From: Candidatus Electrothrix communis
Lineage (GTDB): Bacteria; Desulfobacterota; Desulfobulbia; Desulfobulbales; Desulfobulbaceae
NCBI GenBank assembly: GCA_030644725.1
Contig: CP130629.1
Coordinates: 2,643,501-2,707,500, forward strand
Length of the DNA: 64,000 bases
Direction: 5' to 3'
Shown here: piece by piece, positions 9,905 to 19,089 of the stretch
Position numbering within the stretch: position 1 is the stretch's first letter
Layout of the letters: each line of letters begins with the position of its first letter
The notes under the pieces: model-generated
The model's input: only the letters and a program-made list of their open reading frames with translations
Told to the model about the DNA's origin: nothing
The model's database searches: none
Made by a program: the position numbers and the translations under genes

Positions 9905-10972
9905 ATGACACCTTTCCTTGATGTCCCTTTTCTTCCAGAAGAAGCCTATATAACGTTTATCAACAGCAACAGCGACCATATAGACTCTGTCCACTTCAGC
10001 CTCATGGGCGCTAAAAGGCTGGATAACCGGGTTAATCCCCAATCAATCGATAATCTTGACACAATCATTGGGATGGTGGAACAAGTCAAGGTAAAGAATA
10101 AATACCTCCTGCTCAACAGCATCTTTTACGGCCCTGATCTGCTGACAAAAAATGAATACCTGGGCCACCTCATTGACTGCCTTGATAAATGCGCGAATGC
10201 GGGCGTGGTCAAAGGTATCATTTACTGCGACCAATTCCTGCTCCAATCGCTGTCTATTGAGGCCCCTGAACTGGCCAAATCCCTGGAAGCCATTCCCGGC
10301 ACCAACACCATGCTCGACTCTCAGGCAAAGATCAGTTCTCATCTCAACTACATAGGCGAGACAAACTTCCAATTACCAAGCAAACTCACACTGGACCGCT
10401 CGCTTAATCGAAATTTTGAAAAGCTGACAGATACAGTCAATTGGTGTCGTGAAGGATATCCGGAGATCAAGATAGAGCTGCTGGCCAACGAAGGTTGCCT
10501 GCCTTTTTGTCCGTACAGGAATTCCCATGACGCCTATATCGCCCTGGGTAACCACGAAGGAGACGACAACAGTTCTCAAATTAATAATAAATTCGGTTGT
10601 CGGCAGCTGCTAGACAAACAGCCGTATCGCCTCCTTCAGTCTCCGTTTATCCGTCCAGAGGATGTTGACTCCTATCTCGGCCAGACGGATCTCATCCTCC
10701 TCTCCGGCAGAGCCCAAGGCCTTGACTTCCTCAAAAAAACTATTTCCGCCTACATAGCGAAAAGCCACGAAGGCAATCTGTTAGAGCTGCTTGACTCCAT
10801 GAACTGGTTAGGCGATCAGCTCTATATTGAGAATTCAGCCCTCTCCTTTGACTTTGCCAATATGCTCTCAGTTTGCGATAACCGCTGTAACTCCTGCGGA
10901 TTCTGTATGGAGCTCTTCAAAGCTATTGCTCGGCCACTGAACCAGAAGAAAACGGAAGCAGAGGCAATATAA
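9905..10972 (+). CDS. U32-like companion protein with C-terminal Cys cluster
   Basis: A 355-residue protein 15 bp downstream of the U32 gene and probably cotranscribed with it. It looks like a divergent U32-type barrel: it has ELLANEGCLPFCPYRNSHD, resembling the 'CLPGCPYR' element of U32-like proteins, and a predicted alternating alpha/beta pattern. The C-terminus carries a tight Cys cluster (CDNRCNSCGFC), which could bind an Fe-S centre. The function is unknown. It is followed by a strong terminator. A role in tRNA or lipid hydroxylation alongside its neighbour is only a guess from context. Confidence 0.75.
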   Translation: MTPFLDVPFLPEEAYITFINSNSDHIDSVHFSLMGAKRLDNRVNPQSIDNLDTIIGMVEQVKVKNKYLLLNSIFYGPDLLTKNEYLGHLIDCLDKCANAGVVKGIIYCDQFLLQSLSIEAPELAKSLEAIPGTNTMLDSQAKISSHLNYIGETNFQLPSKLTLDRSLNRNFEKLTDTVNWCREGYPEIKIELLANEGCLPFCPYRNSHDAYIALGNHEGDDNSSQINNKFGCRQLLDKQPYRLLQSPFIRPEDVDSYLGQTDLILLSGRAQGLDFLKKTISAYIAKSHEGNLLELLDSMNWLGDQLYIENSALSFDFANMLSVCDNRCNSCGFCMELFKAIARPLNQKKTEAEAI

Positions 10973-11035
10973 CGTACCCCTCGCTCAAGATCATCCCGGC
11001 AAGACGAGGGTAGTAGAAAAACTAAACAAAAAAAA

Positions 11036-11066
11036 GGCGGTTACGAGTAAATCGTAACCGCCTTTT
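11036..11066. terminator. Bidirectional rho-independent terminator
   Basis: A perfect 11-bp stem (GGCGGTTACGA / TCGTAACCGCC) with a 5-nt loop, an A-run on the left and TTTTA on the right. It can end the U32 operon on the plus strand and the tRNA-Ala transcript on the minus strand. Confidence 0.92.
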
Positions 11067-11072
11067 ATATCT

Positions 11073-11148
<76 letters not shown>

Positions 11149-11430
11149 TTGCTTTCTGACACCAGCTTTTACCATGCTCAGCGCCATCCTGTCAAGGAGA
11201 ACATTATGCAAAATTAGCAGAAAATCATTTTTATTTTTTTTCCAAATAACAGGTCTAATAAGATTGCTAATCCCTGCCTTAACTGGTAGCATAATCTTCA
11301 TATATAATCGGCTCGGACAAGGGCGGAGCAAAGAATGCTCCTCCGTGGAAATAACACGTTTTTCTCGCCCCTACGTCTTTAAGAACTTGTAGACTTAGCA
11401 GTGTATTAAAAACGAATTTTGTAAAGGTGA

Positions 11431-12474
<1,044 letters not shown>

Positions 12475-12547
12475 CAGTGATGTCGGGTTCTTCCCCAGGG
12501 TTGCGCGCCCCTTTCGTTGATTTATTTGTTGATTTATTTTTCATCAG

Positions 12548-13399
12548 ATGAAAAAAAATAGTCGTAGGCAAGGCAGGGGCAGTATCAAAACATTTCGTTT
12601 TGTTCTGTTCATAGGGACAGTTGCTACCTTTGCGGTGATTCTTCTCATTATTATCCTGGGTAATCAGCAGGTCGGACCGGTCCATAAAGTACTCCTTGAA
12701 GGAGCAGGCCCTCTGCAAAAGGCAGTGGCAAACATAAGCCGTTCCGTCCATTCTGTGAAAAAAAAATACATTGATCTTCTCACCGTTCGTGAAGAAAAAG
12801 AACGGTTATGGCGAGAGTTACAGGAGTGTCGGACAACAGCCTACGCCAATCGAGGTGCAGTGGCTCTCAATGCTCGCTTGAGAAAATTGCTTGATTTCAA
12901 GGAATCCTCCAACCAGCCGACCATAACCGCCCAGATAATCGGAAAAGATCCTTCACTCTGGTTCCGAAGTGTTATTATCGACCGGGGGAGCAGTAACGGT
13001 GTAGGTAAGGGTATGCCCGTTGTCACCGGGGAGGGGATTGTCGGCCAGGTCTACGCCTCATCAAGCGATTACTCTAAAATACTGCTTGCCATTGCACCGT
13101 CCAGCGCAATTGATGTCCTCTTACAGGGTTCTCGGATACGAGGTATCCTGAAAGGGACCGGAAAGAATCTATATCTCCTGGAATATATCCTGAAGACGGC
13201 TGAAGTTTTTGTAGGAGATCGTGTCGTCACAGCCGGATATGGTGGCATGTTTCCCACCGGGCTTCCTGTCGGTATCGTGTCGAAAGTTACCAGAAATAGA
13301 CGGGGCATGTTTCTTGAGATCGAAGTGGTTCCCGCTGTCGATTTCAGAACCTTGGAAAATTTGCTGGTCATTGAACGAGAGAAAAAAGTGTTCAACTAG
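12548..13399 (+). CDS. mreC: Rod shape-determining protein MreC
   Basis: Periplasmic scaffold of the elongasome anchored by one N-terminal transmembrane helix (FVLFIGTVATFAVILLIIIL, about residues 18-37). A coiled-coil region follows (about residues 60-95, rich in Lys/Glu heptads). The beta-barrel domains contain NGVGKGMPVVTGEGIVGQVY and VVTAGYGGMFPTGLPVGIV, typical of MreC. The 283-residue length is normal. It lies 73 bp after mreB and before mreD. Confidence 0.95.
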   Translation: MKKNSRRQGRGSIKTFRFVLFIGTVATFAVILLIIILGNQQVGPVHKVLLEGAGPLQKAVANISRSVHSVKKKYIDLLTVREEKERLWRELQECRTTAYANRGAVALNARLRKLLDFKESSNQPTITAQIIGKDPSLWFRSVIIDRGSSNGVGKGMPVVTGEGIVGQVYASSSDYSKILLAIAPSSAIDVLLQGSRIRGILKGTGKNLYLLEYILKTAEVFVGDRVVTAGYGGMFPTGLPVGIVSKVTRNRRGMFLEIEVVPAVDFRTLENLLVIEREKKVFN

Positions 13400-13476
13400 C
13401 AAATCCCTCCTTTTCTGTCTCTGTCCTGTCGTATCTCCTTTCCGGCAGCTCCTGCCAGCCCCGGACCCCTAAGCCC

Positions 13477-14034
13477 TTGGCCACATATGCTGACATGCTG
13501 ACTCTTTCATTCATCGCCGTAGGTCTCTTGCTTGTACTTATTCAGACCACGTTTCTCATGCCTTCCCCCTTGTGGATAGCATCTCCTGATTTATACTATA
13601 TCCTTGTCGGCTACTTAGCTTATAACTTGACCTTTCTTCGTGGCATTGTGGTGCTCTTGCCGATCAGCATGGTTCTTGATGTCTATTCCGGTACGGTTAT
13701 CGGCATGTACCCGACCCTTTGTTATCTCGGCTATTTTATACTCAAATTCATGGTCGATAAAATGCCGGTCCGCAAATCACTCTACCAGCTCCCTTTAGTT
13801 GCACTCAGCTATCTTGTTGTCAACTGGGTGCTCCTTATGGTGCTTGATTTTTTTCAACCCCAAGCGGTTGCAGGCTGGGAGTGGTTCCCTATCCTGCTCC
13901 GAGTTTTTTTGATCTACCTCTTTTCCTTTCCCCTGTTTAGTTTTTTCGCCTTTCTTGACAAGAGACTCAGAGGAAAAATTTCTCCTGCGCGTCTTACCCG
14001 TTCTCTGCCCGGAAATCAATTTCGCCAGGATTAA
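13477..14034 (+). CDS. mreD: Rod shape-determining protein MreD
   Basis: A 185-residue hydrophobic protein with about five transmembrane segments and the MreD-like element GIVVLLPISMVLDVYSGTVIG. It is identified by size, topology and position between mreC and mrdA. The start is TTG at 13477; an in-frame ATG at 13495 (MLTLSF) is an alternative that would lose six residues only. It ends 9 bp before mrdA. Confidence 0.9.
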   Translation: MATYADMLTLSFIAVGLLLVLIQTTFLMPSPLWIASPDLYYILVGYLAYNLTFLRGIVVLLPISMVLDVYSGTVIGMYPTLCYLGYFILKFMVDKMPVRKSLYQLPLVALSYLVVNWVLLMVLDFFQPQAVAGWEWFPILLRVFLIYLFSFPLFSFFAFLDKRLRGKISPARLTRSLPGNQFRQD

Positions 14035-14043
14035 GAGTCGGTT

Positions 14044-16035
14044 ATGAAAAACATGAGAAAGCAGAATCGGAAAAGACAACCTGGTCAGGATATCAGCGGA
14101 TGGCCTCGTGATATCGGCACCTCTCGAATAACCCATATTAACGACGGAGAGCTCGATTTTTATCGTCGCCGGGCCATGTATTCCTCAGTCGTTCTGGTGT
14201 TCTTTTTTGTCATTCTTATCACCAGGCTCTGGTATCTCCAAATCCAACAGGGGGAAGAGTATACCAAACTCGCGAAAAACAACCGGGTACGCTACCTTGA
14301 AATTGCAGCTCCCCGAGGCAATATCCTTGATCGAAAAGGACGAGAGATTGTTACCAATCGCCCTTCGTTCAACGTGGTATGGGTACGAGAGAGAAACCGT
14401 GTTGATGATGCATTGATCAAAAAAACAGCTTCAATTCTCAATATAGAGATATCTGAGCTCCTGGCCAGAACACGCAAGATGGTCGGCACGCCGGGCCATA
14501 TACCTATCCGTCTGGCAGAAGAGCTCAGTTGGGACCAGGTCGCTTATATTGAAAACAACAGAATGGAACTTCCCGGAATAAAAATAGAGGTTGTCCCGCA
14601 AAGAGTCTACCATTACGGCAACTTGGCCTCTCATGTCATCGGTTACCTCGGAGAAATAAATCCAAAAGAACTCTCCTCGCCAGCTGTTAAAGGCTATAGG
14701 TCCGGTGATATGATCGGCAAGATGGGGCTTGAAAAATTACGACAGAAAGACCTCCGGGGTGAAAAAGGTCGTCACTACATGGAAGTGAATGCCTTGGGTT
14801 TTGAACAACGCAATCTCAAAGGCCTGCAACCGCTGCCGGGAAATGATGTGCAGCTCACCATTGATGTTGATCTTCAGCGGGCTGCTGAAGAGCTAATGAT
14901 GAAAGATGATAAATCCGGTGCCGTGGTCGCTATAGAAGTCAACACAGGTCGACTCCTGATGCTGGCCAGCTCTCCTGTTTTGGAGCTTGATAAATTCCTC
15001 GGCGGTATCTCTGTAAAAAACTGGAAAGAAATGCTGACCAACCCACACCACCCCTTAATTAATAAAATTGTTCAGGGCCAATACCCACCTGCTTCAACCT
15101 ATAAGATAGTCACAGCAATAGCCGGTCTAGCAGAAGGCGTGATAACCCCGGACAGCTCTATCTATTGCCCCGGACATTATCGCTTTGGTAATCGAACCTA
15201 TCGCTGTTGGAAAAAGACCGGCCACGGGGCTGTGAATCTGAAACGCGCTATGTCCGAATCCTGTGATGTTTACTTTTATCAGGTCGGGCAACGGCTCGGA
15301 GTCAACAGGATCGCTGGTTATGCAACCCGACTGGGGCTGGGGAAAAAGACCGGGGTGGAAATGGAGCATGAAAAAAGCGGGCTTATTCCGACCTCGGACT
15401 GGAAGATGAAAAGGTATAAGAGAGCGTGGCAGGAAGGCGAGACCCTGTCTATCGCCATCGGCCAGGGATTCAACCTGGTCACTCCTCTCCAACTGGCCCT
15501 GATGACCGCGACCGTAGCCAACGGAGGAACCTTGTATAAGCCTGGAATGATTGAAACCGTCAAAGACCCTGACGGTCATATTATTGAACAATTTCAGCCG
15601 ACGGTCCTAGATCGTTTTGATGATCAGGGAAGTAACTTGGAGATTATCAAAGAAGGCCTGATAGAGGCGGTGAATGGTCGACGCGGAACAGCCCGTCGAG
15701 CCAAACTTGAAAACATCACTGTTGCTGGCAAGACCGGAACAGCTCAGGTAGTTCGACTGAAGCAGTATAAACACTTAAAAGAGGAAGACATACCGTATAA
15801 ATACCGTGATCATGCTTGGTTCACCTGTTTTGCTCCTGCGGAACGACCAGAGATAGCCGTCACCGTTCTGGTTGAACATGGCCTGCACGGCGGTTCAGCG
15901 GCAGCTCCTATTGCCAAAGCTGTACTGGAAAAATACTTTGGCCGACGCGGGAGAGACCCGAAAAAGGTGAGCTCCGTAGTGCTCTTCGGTGAAGAGATTG
16001 CCGATACCGATCGTTCATCTGAATCTATACATTGA
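14044..16035 (+). CDS. mrdA: Penicillin-binding protein 2 (elongasome transpeptidase)
   Basis: Class B PBP that cross-links peptidoglycan during elongation. The 663-residue protein has one N-terminal transmembrane segment (about residues 43-63, SVVLVFFFVILITRLWYL), a pedestal/dimerisation domain with APRGNILDRKGREI, and a transpeptidase domain. The active-site motif is Ser351-Thr-Tyr-Lys within PPASTYKIV; SCD (in SESCDVYFY) and KTGT (in VAGKTGTAQV) complete the SxxK/SxN/KTG set. It lies 9 bp after mreD and 21 bp before rodA, its glycosyltransferase partner. Confidence 0.97.
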   Translation: MKNMRKQNRKRQPGQDISGWPRDIGTSRITHINDGELDFYRRRAMYSSVVLVFFFVILITRLWYLQIQQGEEYTKLAKNNRVRYLEIAAPRGNILDRKGREIVTNRPSFNVVWVRERNRVDDALIKKTASILNIEISELLARTRKMVGTPGHIPIRLAEELSWDQVAYIENNRMELPGIKIEVVPQRVYHYGNLASHVIGYLGEINPKELSSPAVKGYRSGDMIGKMGLEKLRQKDLRGEKGRHYMEVNALGFEQRNLKGLQPLPGNDVQLTIDVDLQRAAEELMMKDDKSGAVVAIEVNTGRLLMLASSPVLELDKFLGGISVKNWKEMLTNPHHPLINKIVQGQYPPASTYKIVTAIAGLAEGVITPDSSIYCPGHYRFGNRTYRCWKKTGHGAVNLKRAMSESCDVYFYQVGQRLGVNRIAGYATRLGLGKKTGVEMEHEKSGLIPTSDWKMKRYKRAWQEGETLSIAIGQGFNLVTPLQLALMTATVANGGTLYKPGMIETVKDPDGHIIEQFQPTVLDRFDDQGSNLEIIKEGLIEAVNGRRGTARRAKLENITVAGKTGTAQVVRLKQYKHLKEEDIPYKYRDHAWFTCFAPAERPEIAVTVLVEHGLHGGSAAAPIAKAVLEKYFGRRGRDPKKVSSVVLFGEEIADTDRSSESIH

Positions 16036-16056
16036 ACATATACATTAAGCGTACCC

Positions 16057-17169
16057 ATGCTTCGATTCGACAGACGACTTATTCATAATTTTGATTGGGT
16101 TATGGTGGTCCTCCTCCTCCTTATCTCAACCATGTCTCTTGCTAGCCTATTCAGCGCAACCTGGAACGGAGGTCCCACCCCTTCCCCGATTTTTTATAAG
16201 CAGCTCTATTTTTTCCTCTTCGGCTACGCCTTCATCCTGATTCTTATCAGCATTGATTACAGTGAGCTTGAAATGCTCTCCTATGTCGGTTATGGGGCAA
16301 TCTGTCTTCTTTTGCTGTACACAAATCTCTTTGTTGATTCTATTGCCGGAACCCAGCGCTGGATCAATCTCGGGTTCTTTCATCTTCAACCCTCTGAACC
16401 GGCAAAACTTATCCTTGTGCTGGTATTAGCCAGTTCCTATTCCAGTAACGAGTATGTAGAAAACGGCTATCGGCTGCGCGATATTATCCGGCCAGCCATC
16501 ATCACGGCGGTTCCTTTCACCCTGATTTTAATACAACCGGATCTGGGAACAGCGCTGATGCTGGCAATCCTCTTTGTCTCCATGACCTTGTTCGCTCATT
16601 TGCGCTGGTCAACCATAACACTGCTGGGAAGCACCGGAATTGGATGTGCTGTACTGGGCTGGCTCTACGGCCTCAAAGACTATCAACGGCGGCGCATTGA
16701 GACCTTTCTTAATCCGGAAAGCGATCCTATGAATCATGGGTACCAGATTAAGCAATCTAAAATAGCAGTGGGCAGTGGACAAGGATTTGGTAAAGGCTTC
16801 ATGGAGGGAACCCAGGGGCATCTAAACTTTTTGCCGGAGCGTCACACTGATTTTGCCTTTGCCGTATGGTGCGAGGAACTGGGTTTTGTTGGATCCTTAT
16901 TTTTTCTGGTCTGCTTTTTCTTCATGTTGTTCTGGGGAATCAACATTGCCTTAACAGCCAGAGATAAATTCGGCGTCTATCTCGCCTTTGGTTTGGTGAT
17001 GCTTATTTTTTGGCAGACAGTAATCAATCTCTTTATGATAATGGGGATGTTGCCGGTGGTCGGGATTCCGCTGCCTCTGTTCAGCTACGGCGGTTCCTCT
17101 TTGATGACCACTCTGGTGGCCATCGGCATCCTGATGAATATACGGATGCGAAGATTTCAGGTGAGGTAA
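16057..17169 (+). CDS. rodA: SEDS glycosyltransferase RodA
   Basis: Polytopic SEDS-family peptidoglycan polymerase working with PBP2. It is 370 residues with about ten membrane segments. Family motifs are AGTQRWINLGFFHLQPSEPAK, LIQPDLGTALML and the C-terminal GIPLPLFSYGGSSLM. It is the last gene of the rod operon. An A-run followed by a G-run (17170-17184) follows the stop, and the next gene is convergent. Confidence 0.97.
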   Translation: MLRFDRRLIHNFDWVMVVLLLLISTMSLASLFSATWNGGPTPSPIFYKQLYFFLFGYAFILILISIDYSELEMLSYVGYGAICLLLLYTNLFVDSIAGTQRWINLGFFHLQPSEPAKLILVLVLASSYSSNEYVENGYRLRDIIRPAIITAVPFTLILIQPDLGTALMLAILFVSMTLFAHLRWSTITLLGSTGIGCAVLGWLYGLKDYQRRRIETFLNPESDPMNHGYQIKQSKIAVGSGQGFGKGFMEGTQGHLNFLPERHTDFAFAVWCEELGFVGSLFFLVCFFFMLFWGINIALTARDKFGVYLAFGLVMLIFWQTVINLFMIMGMLPVVGIPLPLFSYGGSSLMTTLVAIGILMNIRMRRFQVR

Positions 17170-17212
17170 AAAAAAGGGGGGGGGAGAGCAGGCTTGATCA
17201 GGTCAGGTCAGA

Positions 17213-17497
17213 TCAGGCGTCTTCAGAAAAAACCAAGGCCGCACCGAGGACCAAGGCTTCAGCGACTTTTTTGCGGGCACCGGTCAGCAGGCGCTGAATT
17301 GTCCCACGTGATACACCCATGCGCTCGCCAGCCTGTTCTTGGGTCAAGCCTTCAAAATCGCAGAGCTTGAGTGCTTCCAGCTCATCACGGTACAGGGTGA
17401 TCTGGTCAAGCTTGCGCAACGGCAGACCGACGGGTTTAAAGGCCTGACCGCAAAAATTACCTTCACAGCACCGTTTTTTTTTAAGACGTGGAGACAT
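17213..17497 (-). CDS. DUF134-family HTH protein
   Basis: A 94-residue protein of the DUF134 family: a Cys-containing N-terminus (RCCEGNFCGQAFKPVG), then DELEALKLCDFEGLTQEQAG and a sigma-70 region 4-like helix-turn-helix (ERMGVSRGTIQRLLTGARKK). These proteins are usually linked to NifX/NifB-type and P-loop ATPase genes in anaerobes, and the next gene on this strand is indeed of the NifX type. A metal- or redox-responsive regulator is inferred; no target site was recognised. Confidence 0.87.
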   Translation of the reverse strand: MSPRLKKKRCCEGNFCGQAFKPVGLPLRKLDQITLYRDELEALKLCDFEGLTQEQAGERMGVSRGTIQRLLTGARKKVAEALVLGAALVFSEDA

Positions 17498-17661
17498 AAT
17501 CTTCAGAAAAAAAGTACAGGTTACAAAGAGCAGAAAGAATATCGTATTTCCTTCTCCTTTGCAACCTGTAACCGGGACATCGACAATCCAGACAACCTCT
17601 TCGCCTGTTATTCGGTTGATACCCCCCGAATGAATGTCAAGGAGATATCAACGACAGGATA

Positions 17662-18060
17662 TCACTGATGACAGGTACCGGCCCCTTTACATGTCTGCTC
17701 AGCCCGCATGACAGGAAAATCTCCCTGAACCAGGCCTTTGACCGCCTCCTGGACGTTTTTCAGGCTGTCTTTTGCCGCATAGTAGACGTCGATATTAACC
17801 TCGGCAAATGCCTGCATAGGACGAGCCCCCATGCCGCCGACAACAATCGCCTGCACACCCTGATCTTTTAATAATTGAACAGGCTCCATACAGCCTCCTG
17901 CACCGTGCTCCACATTGGCAACGGTGTCGACTGAGGCCACTTTTCCCTCTTGAATTTTTATCAGGGTAAAAAGATCGCAATGACCGAAATGTTCTGAAAT
18001 CTCTGCATCAAGGCCACCAGGGGTATTCGACGGAACGGCAAGAAAAAACGATGAACTCAT
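17662..18060 (-). CDS. NifX/NifB-C-type dinitrogenase cofactor-domain protein
   Basis: A 132-residue single-domain protein of the Fe-Mo cofactor biosynthesis family (NifX, NafY, NifB C-terminus). It shows EISEHFGHCDLFTLIKI, GGCMEPVQLLKDQGVQAIVV and GGMGARPMQAF, the standard pattern of this RNase H-like fold. The C-terminal tail has extra Cys residues (EQTCKGAGTCHQ) that might bind metal. No nif structural genes are in the window, so the role is more likely general Fe-S or metal-cluster handling. It lies upstream of the DUF134 gene on the same strand. Confidence 0.9.
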   Translation of the reverse strand: MSSSFFLAVPSNTPGGLDAEISEHFGHCDLFTLIKIQEGKVASVDTVANVEHGAGGCMEPVQLLKDQGVQAIVVGGMGARPMQAFAEVNIDVYYAAKDSLKNVQEAVKGLVQGDFPVMRAEQTCKGAGTCHQ

Positions 18061-18412
18061 TTGTAGATATCTCCAATTAAATTTTATATAACTTACGAAA
18101 AGTTACAACCACTGCCGAGGCTAAGCACTCTGCAAGCCAGACAGCATTATGTGCATATGCACAATTGATAATTATTTTCCTCTCTGCTGTCAATAAAAAA
18201 TCGACAAAGCTACTTCTGAAAAAAACCGCAATGCATAGACAAGGGGAGAGCAATAGAGTAAATTTATTTGTTGCGTTGGATTCCATAAAAAAATCTGAGC
18301 AGAGAATCGTTCATCTATCATGCATTCTCGATCCTGCCAGCCTCTAGTTTACTGAACAACACATTGCATTCCTCTAGCATTCCCGAACAGATATTCATCA
18401 GGTACTCCTTTT
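18061..18412. other. Intergenic region between divergent genes
   Basis: About 350 bp, A+T-rich, holding the upstream regions of the NifX-type gene (minus) and the DUF4390 gene (plus). No RNA gene, repeat or convincing operator was seen. Confidence 0.4.
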
Positions 18413-19033
18413 ATGATTTATAATTTTCGAGCCGAATATACTCGTGCAGTGCGCGACAAAATGCTTTTTCAAGCAGCGCTCTGCTTCCTGTGTCTCTCCG
18501 CTCTATTTTTTCCTCTCTCGGCCTTATCTACTTCTCAGACCGAGCAGGAACCAATTATAGATGAAATAGTGATTAGCGCCACAAATGGCCACCTACTTCT
18601 CTTTGCCACAGTAAGCAACTGTTTTACCGACGAAATGCTTGAGGGAGTGCGCAACGGCATCCCGCTCACCTTCCGATTTGATATTCGTCTCAACAAGATA
18701 CGTAAAAACTGGTTTGATTCGGAACTTGTTGAGCATAAAATCAACCATACTCTGAGCTATGACCCTTTAAAAGAAGAGTACCAGGTTGCTTTTGCTGAGA
18801 AAGAAAGACCTGAGGTGACTCGATCCCTGGAGGAAGCCAAACAGATGATGGCCGATCTCAACGGGCTTAATCTCTACCCTCTCAACGAATTGCATGTCGG
18901 CTCCCCCTATTCCCTGAAAATTAAGGCCACTTTGGTTGAAAATACCTTTCCCCTCGGCATCCACTCGATTATTCCCTTTACCTCATTGTGGAATTTTGAA
19001 ACAGACTGGCGTATCGTAGAATTCAACTATTAA
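18413..19033 (+). CDS. DUF4390 family exported protein
   Basis: About 206 residues. A hydrophobic export segment (MLFQAALCFLCLSALFFPLS, starting at residue 17) is followed by a soluble domain of DUF4390 type (ISATNGHLLLFATVSNCF, then SYDPLKEEYQV). Translation might start at the internal ATG at 18461, which would place the signal peptide at the N-terminus; neither start has a strong ribosome site. DUF4390 genes commonly precede NtrY-like kinases in these bacteria, as here (56 bp upstream), so a periplasmic accessory or sensory role for the kinase is a reasonable inference. Confidence 0.82.
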   Translation: MIYNFRAEYTRAVRDKMLFQAALCFLCLSALFFPLSALSTSQTEQEPIIDEIVISATNGHLLLFATVSNCFTDEMLEGVRNGIPLTFRFDIRLNKIRKNWFDSELVEHKINHTLSYDPLKEEYQVAFAEKERPEVTRSLEEAKQMMADLNGLNLYPLNELHVGSPYSLKIKATLVENTFPLGIHSIIPFTSLWNFETDWRIVEFNY

Positions 19034-19089
19034 TCCAACTTACTGACAACTTGTGTTATAGAAATTTACAAATCATATAATTATCTCTA

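Noticed and set aside
17662-18060. Evidence for nitrogen fixation from the NifX-type gene
   Set aside because: Single-domain members of this family occur widely in anaerobes without nif genes, and no nifHDK is in the window.
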